From contig JAFEBS010000019.1 in the NCBI GenBank assembly GCA_018242525.1, forward strand, positions 1 to 64,000: a stretch of DNA of 64,000 bases, read 5' to 3'. The position numbers and the translations under genes were made by a program. Source of the stretch: Planctomycetota bacterium. GTDB lineage: Bacteria; Planctomycetota; Planctomycetia; Planctomycetales; Planctomycetaceae. The notes under the pieces are model-generated. The model had not been told where the DNA came from, did no database searches, and worked only from the letters and a program-made list of their open reading frames with translations. How positions within the stretch are numbered: the first letter of the stretch is position 1; each line of letters opens with the position of its first letter. Of this stretch, positions 9,632-18,134 are shown in pieces.

Positions 9632-11470
9632 TTATTCGTTGTTCATGCGTGCCAGTTGTGCCAGGTCGACGGGCGGACGCTTCTCCAGTCCCAAATCGTA
9701 AGAGGCTTCTTTCAGGCGATTTGCGAACGACTGTTCGACCGCCGTTTCAGTTCCAAGCCCAGCCTGAATCATGCGGGGAACTTCGTCGCGTGTCGCCCAT
9801 AGCAAGCTTTGTTTGGCGGGATCATCACGACTGGCCTTTTTCTTCACTTCGTTCTCGATTTCCTTGGCGACTTTACTCAGCTTTTGGGAAAGCTGCACAA
9901 GTTCGGCGGGAGCCGAGGTTCGCTTCGTCCGGATTTCGTCGAGCAGGCTCTTCAGTGCCTGATAGCGTTTGATGTCTGCCGCCCGGCTCTTGGGCAGGTA
10001 ACCCCAGCCAAAGATCAGCAGGACAAAGGCAATCACGCAGATGGAACCGATCGCCTTGGGCTCCTTCAGATTCTCCAGCGTATCCGAAAACCAGGTACTT
10101 TCAGAAACCGTTGACCGTCGCGGCACTGGCTTCGGGGGGGCCGCCATCGGACGGCTGCCGTACGTGCTCATGGTCGAATTGGACGACGATCCGAATCCGC
10201 CACTCGCGGCAGACGAATAACCAGATGAGTATCCACTGTTCGCCGCAGGCGTGTAGGATGAATTTCGGCTGGGCTCTGGCCTCTGGGGCTCGGGTTCGGG
10301 CTCGTATTCATACGACCTTGCCGGCACCTGCGGGTTGGAAGTGCGCGGCTGGCGAACCGTTTCCATCATCGGATTGGATCTTGGTGCCGGCGCCGGCTGC
10401 GTGGGGATGACGGGATTCGATTTTGACTGCTGGGAAACGGCTTCTGCTGCGATTGCCTTTTCGGCGGCCTTCAACAAAGCTGTCGGTGCGGTTGGTGGCG
10501 GAACGGCGAGCGATGCTGCTGCCTGGGCCTGTGCTTTCGCCAGATCGCGTGCTTCCACGGCCCGGGCAATCATCTCGACCGCCTTGAACAGTCCCGGCAC
10601 ATTTGAAGAAGGAATGAACTGCCCGTGCGAACCGTTGCGGACGAAGTCAGACGGCTTCAACTGGCCCGACTTGGCCAGTCCAAAGACCTGCTGGAATTCC
10701 ACCGGGCCGAATTCAACTCCGCCAGCCCAGCCCCACCACGATTTATCGGCCGCGGGTGCCAGTGCCCAGGAAACCTGAGCGTTGGCCTGATCTTCGGCCA
10801 CTTTGTAAAGAGCATCGGCCTGGGCCATCATGGATTCGGCCACCTTGGCCTTCGCCTGCTCATAGGCAACACGATACGTGGCATCGGGGTCGGCAACTGC
10901 CGCGGGTGTTGCGGATGCCGCAACTACTTCAGGTTCGGTCGGAGTCGATCGAATAGGCTGTTCGATTTCCGCATCGGACTTGGGCTTTGGCGCGGATCGA
11001 ACAATGTTCTTCTCGACCGCCTGATACGGCAGCGCCGTCATCAACCGTCCGATCGACCCAACACGTCGCCACTTCCCGTTGCTGCCCAGCTTGACGTGAT
11101 CGTCGGCGGACAACTGTTCGTGCTCGGCATATTCGATCAGTTCATCGAAGCTCAACGGTCCGAGTTCCTGCCCACCCAGCTGGCAAAACCATTCGTCGTT
11201 GTTGCTGGTTGGTGCCGCGACCTCCAGGTCGTCAAGCGACGTGGCAAATTCCAGGTCCGTAGTCGCATCCATGGTGGCAACAGTGCGACGTTCACTCGCC
11301 GAAAGTCCCAACTCACCCACGGTGGCCGCGGCAACCCATTCGCCCGACGATTCAGACCGTACGTAGTCGAGGGCCTGGATCGTGCCCCCCTCGGCCAACT
11401 CTTTGAGTTTGTCGAGAGGCATTGGACCGAACTCTTCGCCGAACATGCGGTAGAACCACTGATCTGCCAT
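9632..11470 (-). CDS. Triple GYF_2-domain membrane protein
   Basis: 612 aa. The ATG at 11470 has a good AAGGAG Shine-Dalgarno 9 bases upstream. Three GYF_2 (DUF4339) modules occur in tandem: residues about 2-52 (WFYRMFGEEFGPMPLDKL), about 90-140 (WFCQLGGQELGPLSFDEL) and about 240-295 (WWGWAGGVEFGPVEFQQV). A long low-complexity Ala/Pro/Ser linker follows, then one hydrophobic segment (IGSICVIAFVLLIFGWGYL, about 490-510) and a charged helical tail. GYF_2 domains are thought to bind proline-rich peptides. The architecture implies a single-pass membrane adaptor with the GYF domains on the cytoplasmic side. The function is unknown. It is convergent with ribD. Confidence 0.85.
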   Translation of the reverse strand: MADQWFYRMFGEEFGPMPLDKLKELAEGGTIQALDYVRSESSGEWVAAATVGELGLSASERRTVATMDATTDLEFATSLDDLEVAAPTSNNDEWFCQLGGQELGPLSFDELIEYAEHEQLSADDHVKLGSNGKWRRVGSIGRLMTALPYQAVEKNIVRSAPKPKSDAEIEQPIRSTPTEPEVVAASATPAAVADPDATYRVAYEQAKAKVAESMMAQADALYKVAEDQANAQVSWALAPAADKSWWGWAGGVEFGPVEFQQVFGLAKSGQLKPSDFVRNGSHGQFIPSSNVPGLFKAVEMIARAVEARDLAKAQAQAAASLAVPPPTAPTALLKAAEKAIAAEAVSQQSKSNPVIPTQPAPAPRSNPMMETVRQPRTSNPQVPARSYEYEPEPEPQRPEPSRNSSYTPAANSGYSSGYSSAASGGFGSSSNSTMSTYGSRPMAAPPKPVPRRSTVSESTWFSDTLENLKEPKAIGSICVIAFVLLIFGWGYLPKSRAADIKRYQALKSLLDEIRTKRTSAPAELVQLSQKLSKVAKEIENEVKKKASRDDPAKQSLLWATRDEVPRMIQAGLGTETAVEQSFANRLKEASYDLGLEKRPPVDLAQLARMNNE

Positions 11471-11725
11471 GCAGCAACTCCTTAGGACTCGCCGGGTTTG
11501 GCCGTCTGACCGTTGGAAGCGATGGTCGCCGCCATGAGGCAGCCGGGTTGCCAAACACGGGAATAAAGAGCGGGGGTCTACGGACCGCGACCGCTCTGGT
11601 GTGGAATGCCCGCGATTCTCGCGATTGCCGACCGCAGAGCAAGCAGGATCAGGCGGTCCTCACATCAATTTCACAACCTAAACACAAAACTCACAATTCA
11701 AACGACCGAGCCGTCGAATCTGCGG

Positions 11726-12241
11726 TTATTGATTGGTCAGGTTGATGGATTCGTGATCACCGACCGCCGGGCGGTTCCCTGTAAACAGACCTTTCATCAG
11801 GCCGCCGATCTGCCGCATGGCGCTATGAGCCGCATCCCAGTATTCTGCATGTAGAATCGTCGCGCGAAATAGCCCATGCAATGGATCATGGACCCCGCGC
11901 GGCAGCCATTCTCGATAGTCTGGATTCCACAACTTTTCCGCCAGTGGGCGGTCTGAGACATGTTCTGCATCGCCGGAGAGTGAGACATATCGGCACTGCG
12001 GTACATCGGCGTGACTCAAGTTCACCTGCGGCTGGGTTTTCAAGTCCGCCAAAGTCTCGCTCAACGGATCGGCGAACAGATAAATACTTCCGTCGAACTT
12101 TGCCTGAACACGCGCCATCGGCAGGCTGCGCAAGGAACCATCCCGCAGCCGCGCCGTCAGCATCATCACAGGAATCGACTCAATCATCTCCGCCAGGGCC
12201 GCGATTGCCAGTTGATGACCCTCGTGTGAGTCGCTTGTCAT
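11726..12241 (-). CDS. Pyridoxamine 5'-phosphate oxidase-like split-barrel protein
   Basis: 171 aa, ATG at 12241 with GGAAGG seven bases upstream. The sequence follows the FMN-binding split-barrel fold of the general-stress-protein-26 type: VMMLTARLRDGSLRSLPMA, then IYLFADPLSETLADL, VNLSHADVPQCRYVSLSG and a C-terminal tryptophan-containing strand (HAEYWD). Proteins of this group bind FMN or F420 and act as small oxidoreductases or flavin binders; the substrate cannot be predicted. It lies 67 bp downstream of xylA on the same strand and may be cotranscribed with it. Confidence 0.85.
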   Translation of the reverse strand: MTSDSHEGHQLAIAALAEMIESIPVMMLTARLRDGSLRSLPMARVQAKFDGSIYLFADPLSETLADLKTQPQVNLSHADVPQCRYVSLSGDAEHVSDRPLAEKLWNPDYREWLPRGVHDPLHGLFRATILHAEYWDAAHSAMRQIGGLMKGLFTGNRPAVGDHESINLTNQ

Positions 12242-12308
12242 CTCAAACCTTCCCTGAACAGCGGAATCGCGCCCTTCTGACTTCTCATTGGCCGTTCAAG
12301 CCATCGTG

Positions 12309-13619
12309 CTACAGGTACTGGTTGATGATGGCTTCCAGGTACTCTTGTCGGCCGGATTCGTTCGGGTCGAGCGTGTGCTTGGCGAGAACGTACTTTTCGA
12401 GGGTCTCGAAGTTTGTCGTTCCCTTTTCAATTTCGGCACCGATCCCGCTGTCGAAGCTGCGGTAACGGTTCTTGACGAAGTCCTTCAGCACGCCGTCCTT
12501 GCGAATGGCCGCCGCAATCTTGGCTCCCCGGGCGAAGGCATCCATGGCACCAATATGAGCATGGAACAGATCGACCGGCTCAAAGCTTTCGCGGCGCACC
12601 TTGGCATCGAAGTTCACGCCGCCGGGAGTCAGGCCCCCTTGTTCCAGGATGACCAGCATGCACTGTGTGGTCAGGTAGATATCCGTCGGGAACTGGTCGG
12701 TATCCCAGCCCAGCAGCAGGTCACCGGTATTGGCATCGATACTGCCGAGCACGCCCTGGATCCGGGCATACTCCAGCTCGTGCATCATCGTGTGGCCAGC
12801 CAGCGTGGCATGGTTGGTTTCGATGTTCAGCTTCACATGACCCATCAGCCCATGCTGGCGGCAGAAGTTCAGGCAGGCGGCGGCATCGAAGTCATACTGA
12901 TGCTTGGTCGGCTCTTTCGGCTTGGGCTCGAACAGGAACTGACCCTTGAAACCAATCTTCTTCGCGTAATCGACCGCCATGTGCATGAAGCGGGCCAGGT
13001 GATCCAGTTCACGCTTCATGTCGGTGTTGTACAGGTTGTGGTAGCCTTCGCGACCACCCCAGAATACATAGTTCTCGCCACCCAACTCCAGGGTGACTTC
13101 CAGCGCCTTTTTCACCTGAGCGGCGGCGAAGGCAAACACATCCGCGTTGCAGGTGGTTGCAGCACCATGCATGAACCGCGGATGTGAGAACATGTTCGCG
13201 GTCCCCCACAACAGCTTGATCCCGGTGCGCTGCTGGGCGGCCTTCAGCGCCTTCACAACTTCGTCCAGGTTCTTGTTCGTGTGTGACAGCGTGTCCCCTT
13301 CGGGGGCCACGTCACGGTCATGGAAGGCGTAATACGGACAGCCCAGTTTCTCGATAAACTCGAAGGCGACATCCACGCGTTTGACGGCGTTTTCGACCGA
13401 GTTCGAGCCATCATCCCACGGACGCTGCAGGGTCGCTGAGCCAAACGGATCGCTGCCGGTTCCGCGGAACGTGTGCCAATAGCAGACCGTGAACCGCATC
13501 AATTCCTTCAACCGGTGACTTTCGACAATTTCGTCCGGGTTGTAGTGCTTGAAGGCCAGCGGATTCTTGCTGGTCGGGCCTTCGTACTGGATCTTCGAAA
13601 TCTCGGGAAAGAACGCCAT
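12309..13619 (-). CDS. xylA: Xylose isomerase
   Basis: 436 aa from ATG 13619 ([14 protein letters not shown]), the usual length of class II xylose isomerases. It interconverts D-xylose and D-xylulose using two divalent metals. Visible hallmarks are the catalytic-His region ([10 protein letters not shown]), VFWGGREGY, the metal-binding [31 protein letters not shown] and [12 protein letters not shown]. No xylulokinase or xylose transporter is adjacent. In planctomycetes this is consistent with scavenging of plant or algal polysaccharide sugars. The frame extends upstream to 13667 but without a convincing ribosome-binding site. Confidence 0.97.
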   Translation of the reverse strand: MAFFPEISKIQYEGPTSKNPLAFKHYNPDEIVESHRLKELMRFTVCYWHTFRGTGSDPFGSATLQRPWDDGSNSVENAVKRVDVAFEFIEKLGCPYYAFHDRDVAPEGDTLSHTNKNLDEVVKALKAAQQRTGIKLLWGTANMFSHPRFMHGAATTCNADVFAFAAAQVKKALEVTLELGGENYVFWGGREGYHNLYNTDMKRELDHLARFMHMAVDYAKKIGFKGQFLFEPKPKEPTKHQYDFDAAACLNFCRQHGLMGHVKLNIETNHATLAGHTMMHELEYARIQGVLGSIDANTGDLLLGWDTDQFPTDIYLTTQCMLVILEQGGLTPGGVNFDAKVRRESFEPVDLFHAHIGAMDAFARGAKIAAAIRKDGVLKDFVKNRYRSFDSGIGAEIEKGTTNFETLEKYVLAKHTLDPNESGRQEYLEAIINQYL

Positions 13620-13857
13620 GGTGTATCGCCTGCTGCTCGGTGAATCGGAATCGCGTATGATCAACATCCCGTGATGTCGTCTGAATCTGGGAACGCGGTC
13701 CCGTCGATGTCAATGACTTCAGAGGGAAAAGAGTCTAGCGACCGGAATAGCGGGTCGCAATTCGAGGAACTCCTGATTTGCCCCGTTTTCAGCCCCGGCG
13801 ACCGCAGGGACGTCCGCTACGTCGACCCCGTCTGAATCGTCCGAACCGATCAAACCA

Positions 13858-13890
13858 AATGAGCCCGCCAGGTTTGCTGGCGGGCTCATG
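13858..13890 (-). terminator. Terminator downstream of the 377-aa secreted protein gene
   Basis: A 13-bp perfect stem (arm GAGCCCGCCAG extended by AT/TA pairs) with a 5-base loop lies 21 bases after the stop codon of the leftward gene. On the minus strand it is followed by a T-rich stretch (TTTGGTTTGATC). This is a good intrinsic terminator. Confidence 0.8.
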
Positions 13891-13910
13891 GTGTGAGAAT
13901 GTCTCAGGAG

Positions 13911-15044
13911 TTACTTCGTGCGCTTCAACCAGCGACCGAATTTGCTTCCCGCAGGGGCCGCCTCTTCAGCCACTTCTTCGCGGTCTTCCAGTGCGGGCGT
14001 GGATTCCGTGGGAGCCTCCTGGATCAACGCTCGGTTGTCCAGCGGACGAGCCTGCCCACGCAACCGCAACGGTTCACGAGCCGAACTGTCATCGGTTGAC
14101 TCGACGACCCGCGTTCGTTGCGGCGCAGTCAGAGTCGCCGAGTTCGATTTGGAAGGAACCGGCTGTTCAGTGGCATACGCCACCTGTTCTCCCAACTGTC
14201 GGCGCATCCGTGCGTCCCGTTCCTGCACGATCTTCTGCTGTTTGGCTTCGAGCAGTGCCTGGTATTCCCATTGAGTTGCCGCGAGCTGCTCTTGCATGGC
14301 AGCCAGTTCCCGGCACTTCTGGTCGTACTGTTCCAGCATCTGCTGTTCGGCGACGGACGGACCAGCGGGAGCAACGGGCTGTTGCACGGGCCGCATCAGC
14401 GTCGGCTGATAGTACCCGGCCGGCTGGATGGGCGAGACTTGGGCAACTGGAACCTGACTGTTCTGCGCCTGCTGTATCGCAGCCAGTTGACCCACCAGCG
14501 CAGTCAGCTGCGCGACCTGCTGCTGCAATTGAATGATTTCACCATTCTGTACGGAGCAGGGAGGAGCCGGCACCGTGCAATTTGGAGGGGTGAAAGGTTC
14601 GCTTTGCTTGCTGGAGCTGCCATTGTTAGGTCGCGCCAACTGCATTTTGAGCGCTGGTTGAGACTGGAATGTCGCCCGCGACTGGTCCGTAATCATTTCC
14701 GGACCACGGCGAGATCGGAAGGCACTTCCGAACTGCAATGACGGCAGGCGAATCGTTGACTGGGGGATATGCAGAGCGGGACCATGAAACCCCAAACCGT
14801 TGGATTCACCGAACACATCCCCCGCGGGAGGAGGAGCCACAAACATACCTGGCGGAGTAAAGGGTTCAGACTGCTTGACTGAACTGGACGGTCCACAGCA
14901 GTTCGTTCCATACGGTGCCGCACATTGTGGTGCGGCACACTGCGGCGCAGCGCACTGCGGGCCTTGCGAAAATGCGTCGCTGCTGATCGCCGGGACAGCC
15001 ACCAGAAAGGCGGCGAATTTCAGATTTGAAATCCAGGTTTTCAT
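13911..15044 (-). CDS. Secreted Cys/Gln-rich repeat protein
   Basis: 377 aa. Residues 1-27 form a signal peptide (hydrophobic FAAFLVAVPAISS, cleavage near AFSQG). Immediately after it are three tandem copies of QCAAP and a CCGP motif. The pentadecamer core KQSEPFTPP occurs twice (about residues 57 and 145). Central residues 165-270 are Gln-rich and include a short coiled coil (IIQLQQQVAQLTALVGQL) followed by a second helical, Glu/Arg-rich coil (about 240-280). The C-terminus is basic (GRWLKRTK). The family is not recognised. The neighbours at 15095 and 15952 are also small secreted proteins on the same strand. I infer an extracytoplasmic, possibly envelope-associated structural protein. Confidence 0.75.
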   Translation of the reverse strand: MKTWISNLKFAAFLVAVPAISSDAFSQGPQCAAPQCAAPQCAAPYGTNCCGPSSSVKQSEPFTPPGMFVAPPPAGDVFGESNGLGFHGPALHIPQSTIRLPSLQFGSAFRSRRGPEMITDQSRATFQSQPALKMQLARPNNGSSSKQSEPFTPPNCTVPAPPCSVQNGEIIQLQQQVAQLTALVGQLAAIQQAQNSQVPVAQVSPIQPAGYYQPTLMRPVQQPVAPAGPSVAEQQMLEQYDQKCRELAAMQEQLAATQWEYQALLEAKQQKIVQERDARMRRQLGEQVAYATEQPVPSKSNSATLTAPQRTRVVESTDDSSAREPLRLRGQARPLDNRALIQEAPTESTPALEDREEVAEEAAPAGSKFGRWLKRTK

Positions 15045-15094
15045 GAATTAGATCCTTCAAAAGATGGACACACTCACCCGAGAGCCACAAGTCC

Positions 15095-15619
15095 TCAACG
15101 ACCCGGTACCGTATTCGCATTTGGTACAGAGACCTGTTGCACGGATGGCAATCGATTCGAGAATTGGACCGCTGCGGGACTTGGTACTGGCGGAAGTGGG
15201 ACGGCCAGTGACGGCTGAGGCAGATTGTGTGGGGCGCTGCGCATTGTGGTTCCGGTTCCCTGCTGATCCAGGAGCATCTTTTCCACGATGGCCGATAGGC
15301 GAGAAAGATCCTTGTCGAGTTTGTCCAGGCGATCGTCCTGCTGGCTGTTGTCCGGAAACTGGGCCTGGGAATCAGCGGCAACACTTGTTCCCACGGGTGC
15401 AACCGGCGGTTCGGGTGGGCAGAGACAGCAGGTTTTCTTTTTCTTCGGAGGGCAGTTTTGGCATTGCGGGCACTGACACTGGTTTTGGCACGTTTGCCCG
15501 ACTTGTCCGGTCGTGCGATGCGAAAACACTCCCCAGAAGCCGCCCGCAAAAGCGGGAGTATGGATGAGCACGCCGCAAACGACGGCTCCTAGCCAGGGCG
15601 TGATGCGGGATCTCACCAT
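15095..15619 (-). CDS. Secreted Cys-rich small protein
   Basis: 174 aa from ATG 15619, with AAGGA about 11 bases upstream. A signal peptide (about 1-26, ending HTPAFAGG) precedes a Cys-rich segment with ten or so cysteines in CxxC-like spacings (CQNQCQCPQCQNCPP, then KKKKTCCLCPPEPP). After that come a predicted short coiled coil (RLDKLDKDLSRLSAIVEKM) and a Pro-rich tail. Cysteine clustering after export suggests disulfide cross-linking or metal binding. It lies 50 bp upstream of the 377-aa secreted protein gene and is probably cotranscribed with it. I do not recognise the family. Confidence 0.7.
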   Translation of the reverse strand: MVRSRITPWLGAVVCGVLIHTPAFAGGFWGVFSHRTTGQVGQTCQNQCQCPQCQNCPPKKKKTCCLCPPEPPVAPVGTSVAADSQAQFPDNSQQDDRLDKLDKDLSRLSAIVEKMLLDQQGTGTTMRSAPHNLPQPSLAVPLPPVPSPAAVQFSNRLPSVQQVSVPNANTVPGR

Positions 15620-15896
15620 GTTTCTGGTCCTTGAAAAATGTTGATCGAGCTTGCAGGAATGGCTCCACTCAATTGGCGCCTGGCTAGTTGTTCGACCAAG
15701 CCAATGCAGGGCCTGACTCAAAAACATCCACACATTGTTAGATTGCGACGCCCTGCGTCTCTGAAATCAACCTTTCGGAATATCAGCCCAAGTCAACGAA
15801 GACCGCAAATCTTCTGACAACTTGAAAGTCGGCCCATTCGGGGTCGAGTCACCCGCTTGTTCAACGGATCATTCAGTTTTGCTCAAGCAGAACAAA
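15620..15896. other. Intergenic region between two secreted-protein genes
   Basis: About 280 bases without a plausible gene. The frame upstream of 15619 stays open to 15733 but has no ribosome-binding site and no protein-like composition. The region should hold the promoter of the gene starting at 15619; I could not pick a convincing -35/-10 pair. Confidence 0.3.
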
Positions 15897-15923
15897 AACA
15901 GGCACGGCAAAATGCCGTGCCTT
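15897..15923 (-). terminator. Intrinsic terminator of the 251-aa secreted protein gene
   Basis: Perfect 9-bp GC-rich stem AGGCACGGC / GCCGTGCCT with a five-base loop. On the minus strand it is followed directly by GTTTTTGTTC. This is a classical Rho-independent terminator 29 bases past the stop of the gene at 15952. Confidence 0.9.
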
Positions 15924-15951
15924 GAACCTGAGTGCTGATTTTCAATGCGGT

Positions 15952-16707
15952 TTACTTCTGGGCACACTTGAACTTGGCAGCACTTGCTTTGAGTTGTGAT
16001 TCCAACTGTTGTTGCTGTGTCTGCTGCGCCGGGGGGGTAAACTTTGCGGCCTGCTTCTGGGGAGGCGTAACGGGTGCGACGCCAAACAGATCGCCCACTC
16101 CCAACTGGGCCACAAAGTCTCTCATCAAAAGTGGCAACAGCTTGCCTGGCTGCGCGCCGACCAAATCCGTCCTTTCGACCGTCTTGAGTCCGATCAGCAG
16201 CAGATCCGCTGCCAGTTCATTCGCGTCCTTCTTGTCTAAAAGGGCCATTGCAGACTCGAGGTCGGCAGTAATCTTCTGTAGATTCAATGGAGTATTCGGA
16301 TTGACCTTCGCTGCTGCCCGAGCGGCCTTGATTTGGTTGACTGCACTCACCAGGGCCGCCAGTTCCGTAGTCAGTTTCGAAGTGTCGATTGATGGTGGTG
16401 TCGTCTTGCCGGTGTTGATGTTCACCCTTTCCTGTTCAGTCAGGAAGCTGGGACTCTTGATCTTTAACAATTGCTCCATTCGGGTCAGCGCGGCGGCACG
16501 GTCGTCCTGGTGCTGTTTCACTTCGGGTGTGACACCGCTGACGATGGTGTTCGTGCTGGTACTGCCGATGCTGTTGCTGGTCGCGTCACCGGAATCCGGT
16601 CCCACCACGCCCAACGGGGCGTCATCCGCCGCACACACGTTCATGACGACTGTGATCAAGCCGGGGACCAACAACCAGGACTTGCGCGGAAGACGGTGAC
16701 TGGCCAT
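15952..16707 (-). CDS. Secreted protein of unknown function
   Basis: 251 aa. The ATG at 16707 is preceded by AGGGAG. Residues 1-27 are a signal peptide (KSWLLVPGLITVVMNVCAAD). The mature chain starts with a Ser/Thr-rich linker, then is mainly helical and Ala/Leu/Lys-rich with long amphipathic stretches (TELAALVSAVNQIKAARAAA; LDKKDANELAADLLLIGL). It ends in a Gln-rich tail with a single terminal Cys (KFKCAQK). No family was recognised. It is the third small exported protein in this leftward block, separated from the second by a terminator, so it is transcribed independently. Confidence 0.7.
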   Translation of the reverse strand: MASHRLPRKSWLLVPGLITVVMNVCAADDAPLGVVGPDSGDATSNSIGSTSTNTIVSGVTPEVKQHQDDRAAALTRMEQLLKIKSPSFLTEQERVNINTGKTTPPSIDTSKLTTELAALVSAVNQIKAARAAAKVNPNTPLNLQKITADLESAMALLDKKDANELAADLLLIGLKTVERTDLVGAQPGKLLPLLMRDFVAQLGVGDLFGVAPVTPPQKQAAKFTPPAQQTQQQQLESQLKASAAKFKCAQK

Positions 16708-16826
16708 TTTCTGAAACTCCCTGTGAACTCTCGAATAGTAGATTTGCTTTGATGATTTCAAGAACATGCTTCGGCAATTATCGCCAGTCGACTAACTGGC
16801 AATTCGGCTGAAGAATTCTTGATTGT

Positions 16827-17846
16827 TTACTGAAAACTGGAGATTCGGAATCGCTTTTTCACAACACTGATGCGATTTGCGTAAGAAACCGACGGCATGT
16901 TGTTGTCCGCCCCCCAGAGCAAGCCAACGGGCCGGTTATTGTTGGCTCCGACGATCAATGATCCTGAATCCCCGATCTGGCTGAACAAGCCAGATGCTCC
17001 CAGGATGACCCATTGTTGCTGGGAGGGCGGCCCCGGCACGTTTCTCGGGCCGGAGAGTGTACCCATGGTGGGGCCAGATCGATTCCCAAACTTCTTGACC
17101 AGAAACCCGCCCGGTGCCTGCATTTCCTGGGCAACTTCGGCGTCAGTCATCGGACTGGGATTCAGCGTGAAATCGTACAACGGACCAATGGCCGTCGGAT
17201 TGGAAATCAAGGCGATCGCAGCATCCAGTTCCGCATCATTGGGGAGCGTCCATGCCCGCAGCTGTCCGATGGGAACGGCTTGGTCGTTGTAGACCGGCTG
17301 ACCGACCGACATGGTTGCATTGGGGTTGAGAACGTGTTGATTGCTTAGAATATATTTTTCAGTACCACCACAGTGTACCAATGCTGTAATTGTCCCGATA
17401 TCACTCAGGGTAATGCCAACGACTCCAGCCTGTTTCACCCCTTCACCCAGTGCCACGATGTCCGTGGGAATTCCATTGACCGCTTCCGGGATCATGTCAA
17501 AGCACGGCGAGCCCTTAGGCGGCTTCTGATTCACGAGCACCGTAATGCACATTTGACCAGTGTTGACGCCATCCTTGGTCTTTTCGTGAATGTGGGTTCC
17601 AACAATGTTATTCCCACCATAGGGTGCCACTCCGAAGATCGCCTTTTCACCATCGGGACCCGGAGCCAAGCCGAGTTCGACGTCCAGCATCTGCTTGGCC
17701 ACCACCAAACGGTGAGCCATTTCACATTTGGTGGCCGACGGATCATGAATCTGCATCAACATGTCGTGGCAGGACATGCCCGCGCTCGTCGGAGCAGTGT
17801 CAACTGGTGCTTCCTGTGGGGATGAAACGGAAGTCTTCTTTGCCAC
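16827..17846 (-). CDS. Trypsin-fold (Nal1-like) serine protease without signal peptide
   Basis: 339 aa from a GTG start at 17846 with GGGAG nine bases upstream. The chymotrypsin-type triad is complete: His in YILSNQHVL (about 170), Asp in NDAELDAAIAL (about 206), and Ser in QIGDSGSLIV (about 297). The glycine-rich middle and the GDSGS motif match the cytosolic Nal1-like trypsin-fold proteases. There is no signal peptide, TM segment or PDZ domain, unlike DegP/HtrA. The first 25 residues are a Ser/Thr/Pro-rich leader. The N-terminal domain (about 30-120) is conserved-looking and unassigned. Neighbours on both sides encode exported proteins, but this product appears intracellular. Confidence 0.75.
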   Translation of the reverse strand: MAKKTSVSSPQEAPVDTAPTSAGMSCHDMLMQIHDPSATKCEMAHRLVVAKQMLDVELGLAPGPDGEKAIFGVAPYGGNNIVGTHIHEKTKDGVNTGQMCITVLVNQKPPKGSPCFDMIPEAVNGIPTDIVALGEGVKQAGVVGITLSDIGTITALVHCGGTEKYILSNQHVLNPNATMSVGQPVYNDQAVPIGQLRAWTLPNDAELDAAIALISNPTAIGPLYDFTLNPSPMTDAEVAQEMQAPGGFLVKKFGNRSGPTMGTLSGPRNVPGPPSQQQWVILGASGLFSQIGDSGSLIVGANNNRPVGLLWGADNNMPSVSYANRISVVKKRFRISSFQ

Positions 17847-18134
17847 GTCGTCGTCTCCCGAAATCTGGTTTCTTGATCTTGAAATGCCACAGCTCGAACA
17901 ATAATCGCTCGCCCAATGTGAGAATAATGCTACCGCACGGAATCCGGATAATGCAAGGAGCGATTGAAACAGAGCGACCAGTGTTCAATTGTTAGGTCCA
18001 GTCTAACAGAGCTAACGAATTTAACGACGGTAACACTCACGCAGGCACCCGCTCAGTGGCAATCCCACAAATGGACGGCTACCGTCTGGATGTCGTTGGA
18101 ACCTGACCAACCCTGATAACTCGAACAGGAACTT

